Assembly: GCA_003693705.1 (NCBI GenBank)
Contig: RBZT01000430.1
Span: 1-42,880 of the forward strand
DNA: 42,880 nucleotides
From: Polymyxa betae
Taxonomy: Eukaryota > Endomyxa > Phytomyxea > Plasmodiophorida > Plasmodiophoridae
Reading direction: 5' to 3'
Made by a program: the position numbers and the translations under genes
In this document: one piece after another, positions 11,422-22,633 of the stretch
Layout: each line of letters begins with the position of its first letter
How positions within the stretch are numbered: position 1 is the first letter of the stretch
Notes under the pieces: model-generated
Told to the model about the DNA's origin: nothing
Databases searched by the model: none
Seen by the model: only the letters and a program-made list of their open reading frames with translations

Positions 11422-13658
11422 TTAGGAATTCGAGAGCCAATCAAAATCGGCGACCAACGGCAGATGATCAGATGGGAATCGGGGGCTTGGAAGTGCAGTA
11501 AATTCGTTGACAATTTCCTCTGTGGGCATGTCGAGACTTCCCAGGACACGAAGATGATTTTTGGTATAGAATATGTAATCCAATACACCAACGAAAGACC
11601 CAGTGAAATTCGTGAATCGAGGTTCATGTGGCCCATATGCTGACATTAGAGGTAATCTGTGTGTGACTGCTTCAGGTGGAGGTAAGACTTCGAAATCCGC
11701 TGCTATCTGGAAAACTTCATGATCTGGATGGACACGTTCCGTTTGAATCAGTTCATAAACTGGAGAATCCGGTTTCGAGTTGAAATCTCCACATAAAATC
11801 AGCGGCATGTTACGAGTCAAAACCAGCTTTTCCAATTCCTGGCAAAGGATGAATGTCTGCCATAATTTCACATCCTGCAGACCAATTAAAACATTATTAG
11901 TGTCAGCATACATATAACGATGTGTACCTCATAATCTGGATCCCAGAAAATGTGTGTGTTGGCAACACAAAGTCGACGTTTCCTTGGCCTTCTCTGAGCC
12001 GAACCGGTGACAGAAGATGAAGTCGGTGCCGAGGTGAGTTCCTCTAAGACAACCACCAGAGCCACATTTCCGCGAGATAATCGCCTTAAAGCCGCGCTGT
12101 TCCAAAATTTAGAAAACAAGATCGGGAGCGGTAAGCTGAAAGCAACCTTCTTCCATCCAAACGTTGTCGAGCCGCTTCATTGAACTCTATGGAATACTGT
12201 TCCATCAATGCGAAACGTTGCGTTCTATTTAGACAGATTAATACTACATGTTCAGAGGTCCCAAAGGAAGCGTTACCTGTAAAAGATGGCGCATCCATCC
12301 ATTGCATTGGTTTTACCCATAGCTTGCCTGGTTTTCATCTTGAAGATACCATCGTAGCCGAGCAACTTCAACTGCGGTTGAAAGAATCTGTGACAATATT
12401 ATTATAAGAGTAAGATTTATCGAGCAGCAATACTCTTCGAAATGATCTCCTTGGACTTCTTGGAGACAGAAGATATCAGCCGATTGCGTTTGCAGCTCTT
12501 TAAGGATCAAGTTCCGCCGATAATTCCATAACAGAGCCCATAGTGTGCAATAACTAAACGAGAAAGACATTGAACGCAGGATAGGTTTGAGAGCAGGAAC
12601 CATTACGGGAAAACTTGTCTTGTTGCATAAATAGAAGCAAGCGTATTATAGCAGCAGACTCGGAAAGCCGATTGTGTCGGGTTTCCATTATGATGATAAA
12701 CAAAGGGCCGAGGAGGAGCCGCCTCAGGTTCTGGCAGAACCGGGGATGTGGCTCTTGAGAGAGTCGTGATACAAGTTGATGGATCCAACTGCAATCGAAC
12801 CTGAGACAAAGTTCAGCCTCTTCGCCGTCTATATACAAACAGTGTCAACCTCCATTTGAATCATCCGACCAACATCATCAGCGCGGGGAATGTAGAATTT
12901 ATCGTTCGAAATGGCAGTCCAAATATTCTTCACAGGAGGCGGATAACGACGATTCAATCTGCAAACCTTTAAGCTACCAAAAGTTTTGGTATTATAATTA
13001 CCCCTGATAGTCGGATGATAATAGTTCTCCAATCTCAGCAGGGGATTCGGTCGGTTTCGAGGAAGTTGAAGACATGAACTTATCGTCAAGATCAACATCG
13101 TCTTGGTCCCTAATTAGCTCTGATTATTGACCGAAAGCGGGAGTCCAGAGAACCGAACCAGGGACGGTTACGTTCTTCCATTGACAATTTCTGAACGCGT
13201 GAGGCATGCATTTGACGATGAGCAGGCCAAGATTCGGCCCAGTGTTCCGCCGAACAGAAATACGATAAGTGGACAGGCAAATTACATTTCAGGCACATAA
13301 CACATTGGAACTTGGCGCCTCCATTACAATGGGTGACACTACAGATCCTTTGCTGTCCTCTTTGCCATTGAAACTGTAACCGGGAATCTTCGATATCAAC
13401 ATCAGCCGCCGTCTGCGACCCTTCTGGATCTTTGATCAGAACGTAAGGGCGAAGTTCACAGTTCTGAACAGGAGGGTTATGAAGAATCCTGGCCGATGTA
13501 ATCTGGACGCCATTAGTTATGGGTGCCGTCGTTTGAGGCAAGTTATTAGTCGCCAGAAGCTCAGCCTCGAGCTCGGCGGATGGATACAAATCGGGTCGGG
13601 GCGTGGTATAATATTCGCGACGCCCAACGCCGACCGAGTCGTCGCCATTGTTGACCAT
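11422..13658 (-). CDS. CCR4: CCR4-type poly(A) deadenylase with N-terminal MYND-like zinc finger
   Basis: ATG 13658 opens MVNNGDD. An N-terminal CELRPYVLIKDP segment and a Cys/His finger follow (CSVTHC, CVMCLKC, YFCSAEHW, HRQMH). A linker (NDKFYIPRADDVG) leads into the EEP nuclease domain, with CCYNTLASIYATRQ, YCTLWALLWNYRR, CLQEVQGDHFEEY (catalytic Glu), ANTHIFWDPDY, CGDFNSKPDSPVYEL and SDHLPLVADFDW. This is the catalytic deadenylase of CCR4-NOT, which shortens mRNA poly(A) tails in the cytoplasm. Fungal and animal CCR4/CNOT6 carry leucine-rich repeats instead; the finger-plus-nuclease layout is the plant form. The first intron is best placed at 13171-13120 (52 nt). Several more short introns cut the rest, and a few joins in the 11900-12420 region were not resolved exactly. 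Confidence 0.93.
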
Positions 13659-13865
13659 GGCGACGATGGCGGCAGGATGGGAAGCCTGGCTGGATAAACG
13701 ACGACGTGCCCAAGACAGATCAGATAGTACGAACGAGACGAAGACTTAGAGACAGATATACAGCACTTCTTTCTTCCACGCAGACTCCGATAATGCTCAA
13801 TGAAAGATGTTCTTAGTTCACTCTTAACTACGTCTTTATGGGAAGATTTTAACATCTATGACGAT

Positions 13866-14284
13866 CTAGCCATCTGGCTTCAGTTCTGATGTATTCATGA
13901 ATGGACAATGACATCTGCTGTCCAAGAAATGAAAAGGCTTTCTGCGGATTGGCATCACGACTGGGCCATCTTGGTCTGGAATATACTCGGATATGCTATT
14001 AGTCAATTTGTCGATCATATCAGCGACTAATTCACTGTTCCTGTCCACGATTGATTCTCGAATATTCCCTGACTGGGACGTTATCAAAAAAGAAAACTCA
14101 AATTGAAAATCCATAATTAGCTCACCAAGATCAGAATTCCCTATATACGTACACAGAACCAGGCGAGCGGTCGTCTCTTCCATCCAAGTTATGCTGCTTA
14201 ACGGAAGCAGGAAAGGCAGAGCTCATGCTATTTGGAAAATATTTGAACGTTTTGTAAAAATATCTGAAGTCCGTGACGGTCCAT
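13866..14284 (-). CDS. Hypothetical protein, possibly HORMA-like
   Basis: I cannot name this gene. A long open exon ends at the TAG at 13866-13868. It contains ARLVLCTYIGNSDLGELIMD, FQFEFSFLITSQS, then VADMIDKLTNSISEYI and a basic/aromatic tail (RRKPFHFLDSRCHCPF). The order of a hydrophobic strand, a 'gelimdfqFef' strand and a helix recalls the middle of HORMA domains (MAD2, HOP1), but conservation is too weak to assert this. The start is uncertain: ATG 14284 (MDRHGLQIFLQN) would need an intron of about 50 nt before the main exon. If it is right, the gene is divergent from the HDAC with only 92 bp between the starts, and downstream it runs towards CCR4 on the same strand. Confidence 0.35.
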
Positions 14285-14376
14285 TACAGCAAAGTGACGA
14301 TACCATAAAGAGAGCGTTTTAGTTGGCATCGCAGGCCAATAAGCTCGGGTGATTCTGAGGTCGCCTCATCGACGGC

Positions 14377-16115
14377 ATGGTCAAACGTGTCGCTTATTAT
14401 TACGACGGTCTGAGTTTTGCTGGTGAATACACCGGTGTTGCTGAACTTTACATCGGCAGATGAGGTTGGCAACTTTTACTATGGCCAAGGTCACCCGATG
14501 AAGCCTCATCGAATTCGCATGACCCATAATCTTTTATTAAATTATGGATTGTATAAAAAGATGGAGGTTTACGTAAGTTATTCCTGAAAAACAAATTTTG
14601 TTTTCTGTTAATCACTTTGCAGAGGCCTTATTTGATGTCCGAAGAAGAGATGACGATGTTCCACGCCGATGATTACATTCATTTCTTACAGCATGTTACG
14701 CCTGATACACAATCTGATTACACAAAAGAGCTAGTTCGATACAACTGCGATGTCGATTGCCCTGTCTTTGACGGCTTGTTCAAATTCTGCCAAATTTCGT
14801 CTGGCGGCTCTGTTGGAGGTGCTTATAAGCTCAACCATCAATCTGCAGATATCGTTGTAAACTGGGCTGGAGGTCTCCATCATGTATGCTAGATTGTTGC
14901 CTGCTCCCTTCTTCTAACGGCAGCTTAGGCAAAAAAAAGCGAAGCCAGTGGGTTCTGCTATGTAAACGACATTGTTCTAGCGATTCTCGAGCTGCTAAAA
15001 CACAAACAACGAGTCCTTTATATTGATATCGATATTCACCATGGAGACGGTGTTGAAGAGGCTTTCTACACAACAGATCGTGTAATGACACTCTCATTCC
15101 ACAAGTACATATTCTAGGCATAATTTTTCTTTCTTTAATTCTTATATTGCCAATAGGTACGGAGAGTTCTTTCCAGGCACTGGTTCGGTTAAAGATTGTG
15201 GCTACAAAGGTGGTAAAAACTACGCCTTGAACTTCCCTTTACATGATGGAATTGACGATGATACCTACGAGAATATCTTCAAGGTCTGGAAGCTTATTGA
15301 CTGACATTTGTATCTTAACCGATCGTCCAGCCGGTCGTTGCTAAAGTGATGGAAGTGTATCAACCTGAGGCGGTCGTCTTACAGTGCGGTGCTGATTCAC
15401 TTTCTGGAGATCGTCTTGGTTGTTTCAACCTGTCCATAAAAGGTTGCCATGTTCGCATTTTGTGAAACTTTATCCTCTCATTTCGTCATAATTTGCTGTG
15501 TTCAAACTGATCGTAGTTTCTAGGTCATGGTATATGCGTTGAGTACATGAAATCGTTCAATGTACCATTATTGGTGTTGGGCGGTGGTGGCTATACAATT
15601 CGTAATGTAGCTCGTTGCTGGGCTTATGAAACCGGTTTATGCCTAGATGAGGAACTAGATAATAAGGTCTGCAAATTTGGCATTGCTTATTGCTTTATAT
15701 TCCGACACCATAATTGAGCTGTTTGATAGTTGCCGTATAATGAATACTACGAATATTATGGCCCCAATTACACACTTCATTTAAACCCGACGAACATGGA
15801 AAATCAGGTTGGATTACTTCTCGCAATTGGTTGTAAGCCTTGCTTGATGGTCATTAGAATACACCAGAGTATCTTGAACGCCATAAGGTGACGCTGTTCG
15901 AATACCTTCGCGATATTGAGTCGGCTCCTTCGGTCCCGTTCCATGAAGCCGGACGCGATTTCGCTCCTGGGGGCACTGACGCTCCATCTCCAGATGAGAT
16001 GCACGAGGAAGATTACCCAGACGAAAGGGTATCGCCGTATCTCAGCGACGCCCAGACTGAACGTCCGAATGAATTCTACGATGCTCCATTCGACGGCAAC
16101 GCCTCGCTGATGTGA
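14377..16115 (+). CDS. HDAC1: Class I (RPD3/HDAC1-type) histone deacetylase
   Basis: ATG 14377 ([20 protein letters not shown]) follows an in-frame TGA. About eight exons can be joined with introns of 45-70 nt. Class I signatures in order: [35 protein letters not shown], the active-site [19 protein letters not shown], the zinc-binding [48 protein letters not shown] and [14 protein letters not shown]. The enzyme removes acetyl groups from histone lysines as the core of Sin3/NuRD-like corepressors. The C-terminus after the catalytic domain is short and acidic ([15 protein letters not shown]), and the long basic tail of animal HDAC1/2 is missing. All catalytic residues expected for activity appear present. 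Confidence 0.96.
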
Positions 16116-16418
16116 TGCGACCCTTCTTATTAATTGTCATTAGAAATGATTTAAAGAAATAGTACATTCTAACCTTTCAAGATTTTACTGCATTCAGTTT
16201 ATTTTCGTTTGATTCATGGCTTGATGACCTGATGAAGTCGACTGCGAAGCACAGGTCCAGCACGATCAGTCAGAGTCGGAATCGAGATTGTTCGCGATTA
16301 ACGGTTCGTCGCGGATGAATCGCAGCCAAGCCCAGTTTAAAGAACAATGATTTGTTCCAGATTCTCGCGTCGTTCGGTCGGCAACCAACTAATGAATCCG
16401 TCAGAGTAAATTGGGACG
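16116..16418. other. Short intergenic stretch, 303 bp
   Basis: Between the HDAC stop and the zinc finger gene on the same strand. It holds an AT-rich presumed 3' UTR and a leader with no ORF that I can support. Confidence 0.5.
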
Positions 16419-17168
16419 ATGTACGATCAGCAGGAGACATCTTCGACAGATGAAGCCACTCGGAGCCCGGTTGTTCCGAGCTTTAAAAACAGTGCTCGAA
16501 TCAGGTCACCAGACGGCTTGGTCATCGTTCCAATAACCCCACCAATACTTCATGGAAATTTCTCCCGTTGTCAATGCGCTAGATGTATGAAGGAGAATTC
16601 AGCAGCAGCCGTCATCTGGTCCATGAAATCGGCCTTCAGCAATTCGCCGATGACTCCCATCAGGAAAACACGGCGAAGAGAGTTTCGCTGCGTCTATTGT
16701 CAGAAAGTGTTTCATCAAAATAGCAATCTGGGTAGGCTTCAGGCGATTGGAGTTTGATTTAAACTGATTAGACCGAAATGCAGTAACACATGTTCGAACT
16801 CATACAGGCGAGAAGCCATTCCAATGCTCAAAATGCCCAAGGACATTCTCGCAGAAATCCAACTTGAAAGTAAGGTCGCCAAAACGAACGCCAAGTGGCG
16901 CCTGAATATGGTGTTGCAGAGACACGAACGTATTCACACGGGCTTAAAATTGTTTCATTGCTCGATTTGTGGTGCAGGGTCATCGAGAAAATCAACATTG
17001 CAAAGCCACTTGGTATTCTTATGATCTAATTGAGTCCGGAATAGCAATTTCTAATACTGACAATAGAGGACTGTACATAACCTGGCAGATTCTGAAATAA
17101 TATTGCGAAGCGCGCGTCGGAAAATCGACCCGTCTCTGAGCGATAATATGACCCTGGCTGCAGCCTAA
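16419..17168 (+). CDS. C2H2 zinc finger protein, three fingers
   Basis: ATG 16419 reads [15 protein letters not shown] Ser/Pro-rich N-terminal region carries an extra CQCARCMKE pair. Three consecutive C2H2 fingers then appear after splicing: [10 protein letters not shown]...[37 protein letters not shown] and [20 protein letters not shown]. The first finger is split by a 52-nt intron (acceptor aatgcag); this choice restores exact C-X2-C-X12-H-X3-H spacing. The third is completed by another intron, giving HLRTVH and the tail ...[11 protein letters not shown], which ends at 17168. A DNA-binding transcription factor is likely. The TGEKP linkers show the Kruppel type. The last finger lacks the usual central Phe and may bind weakly. 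Confidence 0.85.
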
Positions 17169-17265
17169 AACAGCATTTCATCTTGTTATTATTTATGTCA
17201 TTATGTAAATCAGACCAAGAATAAAGCATTCATGTATTTTTCCGAACCCGACATACTGCCCCCGT

Positions 17266-18875
17266 TCAGGAACTCTTTTTTCTCTCAATTGAGAGGTGAT
17301 GCCGTTCGGTGCGTTTTTTAGACAGTACTCGCATTGTGGCGATGCTATTACCAATTCCAAGCAGAATAATCAACAGGCCAATGAAAAGCATCTACCATGA
17401 TTTCAATGGATACCATTTGAGGAAACATACAGGAACGTACGTTCCAGAAGCCTTCGTTCCATTGGCGGCTTTTGACAAGAAGAGTGACTCCAGTAAACAA
17501 TTGCAACGCCTGAAAAATGTTAGGGATAGGATGTAATAAAACGGCAGCTTACATAGGTGATATACAGCAATGGGACCAGCATGGTCAGATCAGCAGGCTT
17601 TTCAACCAAAGTCTCAGGTGACGCGATATCAAGTTCTCCAGCCTTTCCCAGGCTTGTTCTGAGAAAGCCTTGAATGTCATACTAATGATACGAACGGAGA
17701 AGGAAACGAAAATCAATACAAAAATTGATGTGATGGGTCTGAAAAAACCAATAAACCTCAAAGAACAGATTACCTCACATAATGGCGACGATTCTGATAC
17801 TGAGCTTGCAGCATCATGATGATTGCTTGCCAGATCATAAGCGTTGCAAAATGCTGGATGAAGAACCGATCTAATTTCACACAATCAGGATACACAAAGG
17901 ATAGCAATGGGTTTCCAAACATCCGGGGCCATCAGGCCAGGTCAGGTTCACAATGCAGATAGCTGAAGCTATATAGTGATGGATAATCCACCAAGATTCA
18001 ATGCGGCTTCCATTGCAAAGCAACAGACTCTCCCGCAACGACAGCGATACGTAGTAATACAGAAGCCAGAGCTGGTGCAAGCTATGGAAAGTCACGGCCA
18101 GCTTCAGAAAATCAATACGAACTCACATCATGACAAACCGATTCGCACAGATAAACAGCTCGATGAGAGGAAACAGAAGGAATACCAAGTTCATGTTGGA
18201 TTTGTAGGTGTTGTATGCGTTTTTCATGGCAAATAGATCGGAGCGCTTCCAAACTTTATCATTAATGCTTATTAATGGGAATAATGCCGATACAAAATGA
18301 AATAAACGTAGATATAACTGGAGGTCCAATCGGGGACAAACTGATGATGCAAAATGGCAGCAAAATGAGTTAAACCGATCTCTTACTTTTGGTATTGGCT
18401 CCTTCGCCCAGGAAAAACCGCCAGCAGACCGTCCCTCGGCGTGGCTCGACCTGTTTTAGCCTCTCGATGCGCCGTCGGATCCCATTTAGACGAATGTCGT
18501 ATGCGAGGGCTTGCTCAGGGGATAAATGCGGCCTCAATTCTTGCTTCAGATTGAACAGATTCTTAGCGTCACTGGCCTGTTGCAGTTCGCCTGAGATAAT
18601 ATATGAATTCAGTGTCTGACGGCAAACCTGTCGTCGCCCTTCACTAGACAGAGCTTCAAGAGCGATGAAGTTTGCATTAAGCGACTCGAGAGCACCGGAG
18701 AGCTTCTTATCAAGTACCACCTGTGGTCGAAACTGATAGCATCAACAGCCTCCGATCTGGGGGCACTAACCTGGCCATTCTCGAAGTCGTTAAGAGCAGT
18801 GTCGAACATATGAACATCGTCATCCATGTTAGTATGAAGATCGTCATCCATGTTGGTATGCAGATCGTCATCCAT
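17266..18875 (-). CDS. TMEM120: TMEM120 (TACAN/TMPIT) family membrane protein
   Basis: ATG 18875 begins a triple MDDD(L/V)H repeat. A cytosolic helical region follows (VVLDKKLSGALESLNANFI, ELRPHLSPEQALAYDIRLNG), with a coiled-coil character. The membrane domain carries the family hallmark YYYVSLSLRESLLLCNGSRI, then WWIIHHYIASA, VNLTWPDGP and, after further introns, MLFIGLLIILLGIGNSIATM with a basic tail (KKRTERHH...RKKSS) ending at 17266. TMEM120 proteins are six-helix dimers of the nuclear envelope/ER that bind coenzyme A. An ion-channel role has been proposed and disputed; an ELOVL-like enzyme fold is established. The stop lies only 97 bp from the convergent zinc finger gene. Confidence 0.9.
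18814..18875 (-). repeat. 24-bp tandem repeat encoding MDDDLHTN
   Basis: Two full copies and one diverged copy of a 24-nt unit (gatcgtcatccatgttggta on the plus strand) lie at the very 5' end of the TMEM120 reading frame. Each copy carries an in-frame ATG, so three start codons are available. Confidence 0.8.
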
Positions 18876-19381
18876 GATGATATTCTAATAAGTGATTTAT
18901 ACTGCGGATATTTCAGAAGATGTCTTCAGTTAAATACCTTCCCACTTTAAGAGAGTTTCCTCAGTATTCAACAATAGTTCATCTTATCAGATTTAACTAA
19001 ATTGTCCCAATCTAGACAAATGCCTTAATTTTTGGTTTTAGATAGGCATGCTTTATTTTGAGGTTGTAAACTGCATTACCTAAACTTCGGCTCCTTAGAG
19101 AGTCACACTTTTTGGTCATTCGATTATGCTTCTTTCATGAAGAATTCGAAATTTCTCAGGCTCGTAAATCGTCTGGAATGGTTGGCTTATGGATCACAAT
19201 GGGGTGTGGGCGTACAGTCTTATCTCAACGTCAATCATTGAGGATTGCTAATGCACAATTCAACAAATCCAAATTCCCTTTTAATGGTACTTATTAAAGT
19301 TAGCAACGGCCGCCTCTCCAAGATTATTGGGATTGGTTGCGCGAATATGGGTTATGAGGCGTTAAATAAGCAAGTCAGGCA
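18876..19381. other. Intergenic stretch, 506 bp
   Basis: Upstream of TMEM120 and downstream of the LEA-like gene. It is AT-rich. A 61-codon plus-strand frame at 19112 has no supporting features. No element is recognised. Confidence 0.55.
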
Positions 19382-20929
19382 TTATAACTCGTCGTGACCC
19401 CAGAGCTTTGACGTCCCGCGATGAATAGTTTCCTTGAATCTATCGGTTAGGGACGGTGGTGCTTCACCAGCTTCAGAGATCTTTTGCTTCGCTGATTCAT
19501 AGGCATCTGCAACTTGGTCATAAGCATCCGACGCCTTCCCTTTTCCATATTCATAAGCTTGGCATCCTGTATCTTTTCCCTGTTCGTAAAGATCCGATGC
19601 TTTCTCTTTTCCAGACTCGTACGCCTCTCGACTTTGACCATACAAATCGGAGGCCTTCTGCTTTCCAGATTCAAATGCAGCTTGTGAAGTCTCTTTGCCT
19701 TTTTGATACAAATTTTGATCATTTTCTTGACCGTAATATCCCGTGTCATGCCCAACGAGATTGTCAAATTTACGTCGAGCCCGTGCCACCATTTGCTCAA
19801 CAGAATCAATTAAATCTTGCAGCTGTTCCACGTCAACGTCCTTAGCATCCGACGATTTCCTCGTTTCAGTGAATCCCGAGGCGCCCCGCTTAGCGGTGTC
19901 CTTTGCCTCAGAAAGCTTCTCTTTGGCGACGCCCTTGGTTTCAGAAAATTTCTTTTTAGCGGCGCCCTTGGTTTCAGAGAATTTTTCGTTAGCGACTCCC
20001 TTGGCTCCGGAAAGTTTCTCCGGAGCAGCTTCCTTTGCTTCAGAAAGTTTGTCAGCAGCTGATTGTGCAGCGTCTGAGACAGTGTCCTTTGCAGCCTTTG
20101 CCTTTTGGCCCGCTCCCGTAATCGTCTCCTCAACTCCTGTCTTAAAATCCGATGCCTTCTGCTGAATATGTTCATAACCTTCTTTCGCCGGTCGTGCCAA
20201 CTCTGCCGAACGACGTCTGGCGGATTCGATCTTTTCAGCCACATTTTCTTTGGCGTCGTCGTAAGCTCCGGTTACGCCTTCAAAAGTCTCTCCAGCTTTT
20301 TCCTTGACATTTTCGAAAGAATCAGACACCTGGTCTTTCGCTCCCTGAATGGCTTCAGAAGCAGCTTCCTTGGTGCCTTCCGCTTTGTGGAAGACTCTCT
20401 GTTTCGCTCTTCCGACAGCATCCGAAGCTCCTTCAATTGCCTGCGAGACCTTTTCTTTAGCTGTTTCATAGGCGCCATACGTCTTCTGTTTGGTCTGCTC
20501 GATACCACTGCGAACAGATTCTTTCGCTCCAGTTGCTAAGTCTTCGGTACGATCTTTAACGCCTGCGTATGCCTCAGACGCTTTGTCGTGAGCAATCTGA
20601 GAGCTCTCCTGGACTGATTCTTTCAGGCGGTCAGTGATTCCAGTCGCGCCTTCGATTGCCTCAGACGCTTTGTCGCTAGCAATCTGAGAGCCCTCCTGGA
20701 CCGATTCTTTCAGGCGTTCAGTGACTCCAGGTTCTTTGCCAAAAGCGGTGCCTTCGCAAAACGCTTTTCGCAATTTCGCGAAGTACGATGGGTCCTCAGG
20801 AGCAATCTTGTCTCCTGTACGATGTAACAATTCAGCAACCTGTTCTCTGCCCTGACGTAAGACCGAATCGCCTCTGACAATCGCCAGAGTCGACCCAACA
20901 AGTAGAACCAAGATGATAGTCTTCAACAT
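19382..20929 (-). CDS. Secreted LEA-like amphipathic repeat protein, 515 residues, no intron
   Basis: ATG 20929 opens a signal peptide (MLKTIILVLLVGSTLAIVRG). The rest is almost wholly helical and rich in Ala, Lys, Glu, Ser and Asp. It has 10-12-residue repeats such as KASEAIEGA, AKEKVSQAIEGA, AKEKLSEAKDTA and SGKEKASDLYEQGKD. This is the composition and periodicity of group 3 LEA (LEA_4) proteins, which fold on drying and protect membranes or proteins; apolipoprotein-like lipid binding is the other option. Near the N-terminus is PEDPSYFAKLRKAFCEG with the only Cys of that region, and the chain ends KLWGHDEL. The terminal DEL resembles an ER-retention signal (HDEL), so it may reside in the ER lumen. 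A single exon of 1.5 kb is unusual in this window. Confidence 0.75.
   Translation of the reverse strand: MLKTIILVLLVGSTLAIVRGDSVLRQGREQVAELLHRTGDKIAPEDPSYFAKLRKAFCEGTAFGKEPGVTERLKESVQEGSQIASDKASEAIEGATGITDRLKESVQESSQIAHDKASEAYAGVKDRTEDLATGAKESVRSGIEQTKQKTYGAYETAKEKVSQAIEGASDAVGRAKQRVFHKAEGTKEAASEAIQGAKDQVSDSFENVKEKAGETFEGVTGAYDDAKENVAEKIESARRRSAELARPAKEGYEHIQQKASDFKTGVEETITGAGQKAKAAKDTVSDAAQSAADKLSEAKEAAPEKLSGAKGVANEKFSETKGAAKKKFSETKGVAKEKLSEAKDTAKRGASGFTETRKSSDAKDVDVEQLQDLIDSVEQMVARARRKFDNLVGHDTGYYGQENDQNLYQKGKETSQAAFESGKQKASDLYGQSREAYESGKEKASDLYEQGKDTGCQAYEYGKGKASDAYDQVADAYESAKQKISEAGEAPPSLTDRFKETIHRGTSKLWGHDEL
20572..20727 (-). repeat. 87-bp direct repeat inside the LEA-like gene
   Basis: The string starting cctcagacgctttgtcg recurs at 20572 and 20659, and the following 60 bases are nearly identical. 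The repeat encodes TDRLKESVQE(G/S)SQIA(S/H)DKASEA twice, a recent in-frame duplication of 29 residues. Confidence 0.8.
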
Positions 20930-21237
20930 AATCAAATGTTAGAATGATTTCATATAAGATCAGTCTGTCCGTCTGTTCATCAGTTTTGAGTGGCGGCGCT
21001 TGGCGCCGGTAATCACCCACAATCGAACATTCCTCGCCGTTGAAAGATTGCTTGAAATGCGCGCGATTTTTCTCACAACAGTCTGGCTTAAGGTTTGTAA
21101 CATTCTCGACTGAGTAGTTCCGTTTATAAGCTTTGTATCGAGAATTTAGAATGGGAAAGGCACGAGCATTAAGAGTCTGACATCAGTGTATTTTATTGTC
21201 AAAGCCTAGCAATGCCAGAAGGCAGATACACCCAACA
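20930..21237. other. Intergenic stretch, 308 bp
   Basis: Promoter side of the LEA-like gene and 3' side of alpha-SNAP. No coding potential or known motif is seen. Confidence 0.5.
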
Positions 21238-22338
21238 TCAAGTTAGATCAAGCTCCGCAAGGGATTCAAGTTTGTTCTTCTGAGCTTGGGCCAGCAGCGA
21301 CTTATGGAATGCTGATAAAGTCGACCTCGAATCGGCCTGGGTGACCGCTTTGTCCCATTTGTCGGGGTCGGCCTTATGAATAGCATCGAAGATGTCCTCG
21401 AGCAGCTTCCCGTTAACCGACTTTGCCCAGTTGTCGAAATAATCCTTATACTCGTCAAATACCGATTCTGCTTTATCAGTTGTCGAATCTCTCCAAGCCA
21501 GATGGCATAAAACACAATTAAATGCTGCCAATTCACCAGATGATCTTGTCGCTCCTAAAACGTGAGGATTGAGATGCTATTTTACAATCCAATAATGTTT
21601 CTATACCTTTTAAGCTCGCACTAATCACCTTCGAATAACTCTCAATAGCTTGTTCATATTGCTCAGATTTTGCACTGAACAAGGCCACCTGATAAAAAAA
21701 GTCAGCTGCGAGACGATGCCATACTTAAACAAACTTTGCCTTCAGTATCATATCGAGCTGATTTCTGACTGCATCTGCAGCTTCGTAACAATCAGCAGCA
21801 CGACGAAAAGCGTCGATAGCTATCTCCAGATCAAGATCTTCTTCTTCACAGAGTTCTCCCATAGCTTTATAATTATGTGCCGCCATCGAGAATGAATTCT
21901 CTTTTAAACATAATAACGCTGCTGATTTATAGGCATCAATCGCCTCTACAGATATTTAAGAATCAAGTGGATTTCAATAGAAAGGAATCACCTTCCGGCT
22001 TGCATTTTGCTAAACATTTGGCGCCTTCCTCGTAGTTCTTTCTAGCGTCTACCCAGTCATCGTTTGAAGACAATTCAAAGTTTTTGGCAGCGAGAAGATG
22101 TGTCTCTCCTGCTTCGTCCCCTGCAGAAATTTATTGCTGTATTGACCCGACAATGCCACAGTTTCGTACATAATTTGGCGACTCGATATTTATTAGCAGC
22201 ACGGGCGTACAGATCGGCTGCCTCGAGTTGACGCTTTGAAGCTGAGCTAAACAGATTAAATGACTTTAACTTTTTATCGGCATCGCGTCGTAAGCGATCC
22301 GCCTCCGGGCAGATAGCATCAACGTCGTCTCCCGGCAT
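21238..22338 (-). CDS. NAPA: Alpha-SNAP (Sec17), SNARE-complex disassembly adaptor
   Basis: ATG 22338 reads MPGDDVDAICPEADRL. Short introns join TPR-like helical hairpins in the order of alpha-SNAP: KLKSFNLFSSASKRQLEAAD, LYARAANKYRVAKLW, DEAGETHLLAAKNFELS, EAIDAYKSAALLCLKENSFS, MAAHNYKAMGELCEEEDLDL, EIAIDAFRRAADCYE and AKSEQYEQAIESYSKVI. The C-terminal exon (ELAAFNCVLCHLAWRD) ends SLAELDLT at 21238. The protein binds assembled SNARE bundles and recruits the ATPase NSF to pull them apart after membrane fusion. The usual C-terminal acidic-Leu tail that stimulates NSF is present in altered form (ELDLT). The length is normal, at roughly 290 residues. Five or so introns of about 45-60 nt were inferred, and two inner joins are approximate. 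Confidence 0.9.
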
Positions 22339-22633
22339 GCTACAGCAATCACAGCGATTTCAGAACAGCTTAAGAAACCTTATAAATAAGGCACGCGCAT
22401 TATTAAGTCAAATGTGAGGATTCGTCCCAAAAATTCTCTGATTTACTGTTGACAAAGGCATCTTATCTACATTTAACAGCAGTATATTTGTAGGACAAGA
22501 AAATCAACAGTTTGTCGGCTGTCGTATGATGCAAGAAACTGTTCACTGGCTTGTTCAACACGGAATCGCTGAATTTAGAGTACTGAAGCCGTTCAATCTT
22601 CAAAGGAACGAATAAATAAAAAGAATAATAATA

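Noticed and set aside
13098..13190. A 22-nt intron in CCR4
   Set aside because: A 52-nt intron at 13171-13120 with better splice sites gives the same downstream frame.
19456..20539. Several open frames on the plus strand across the LEA-like gene
   Set aside because: Antisense shadows caused by the biased Ala/Lys/Glu/Ser codons; no signal peptide or domain.
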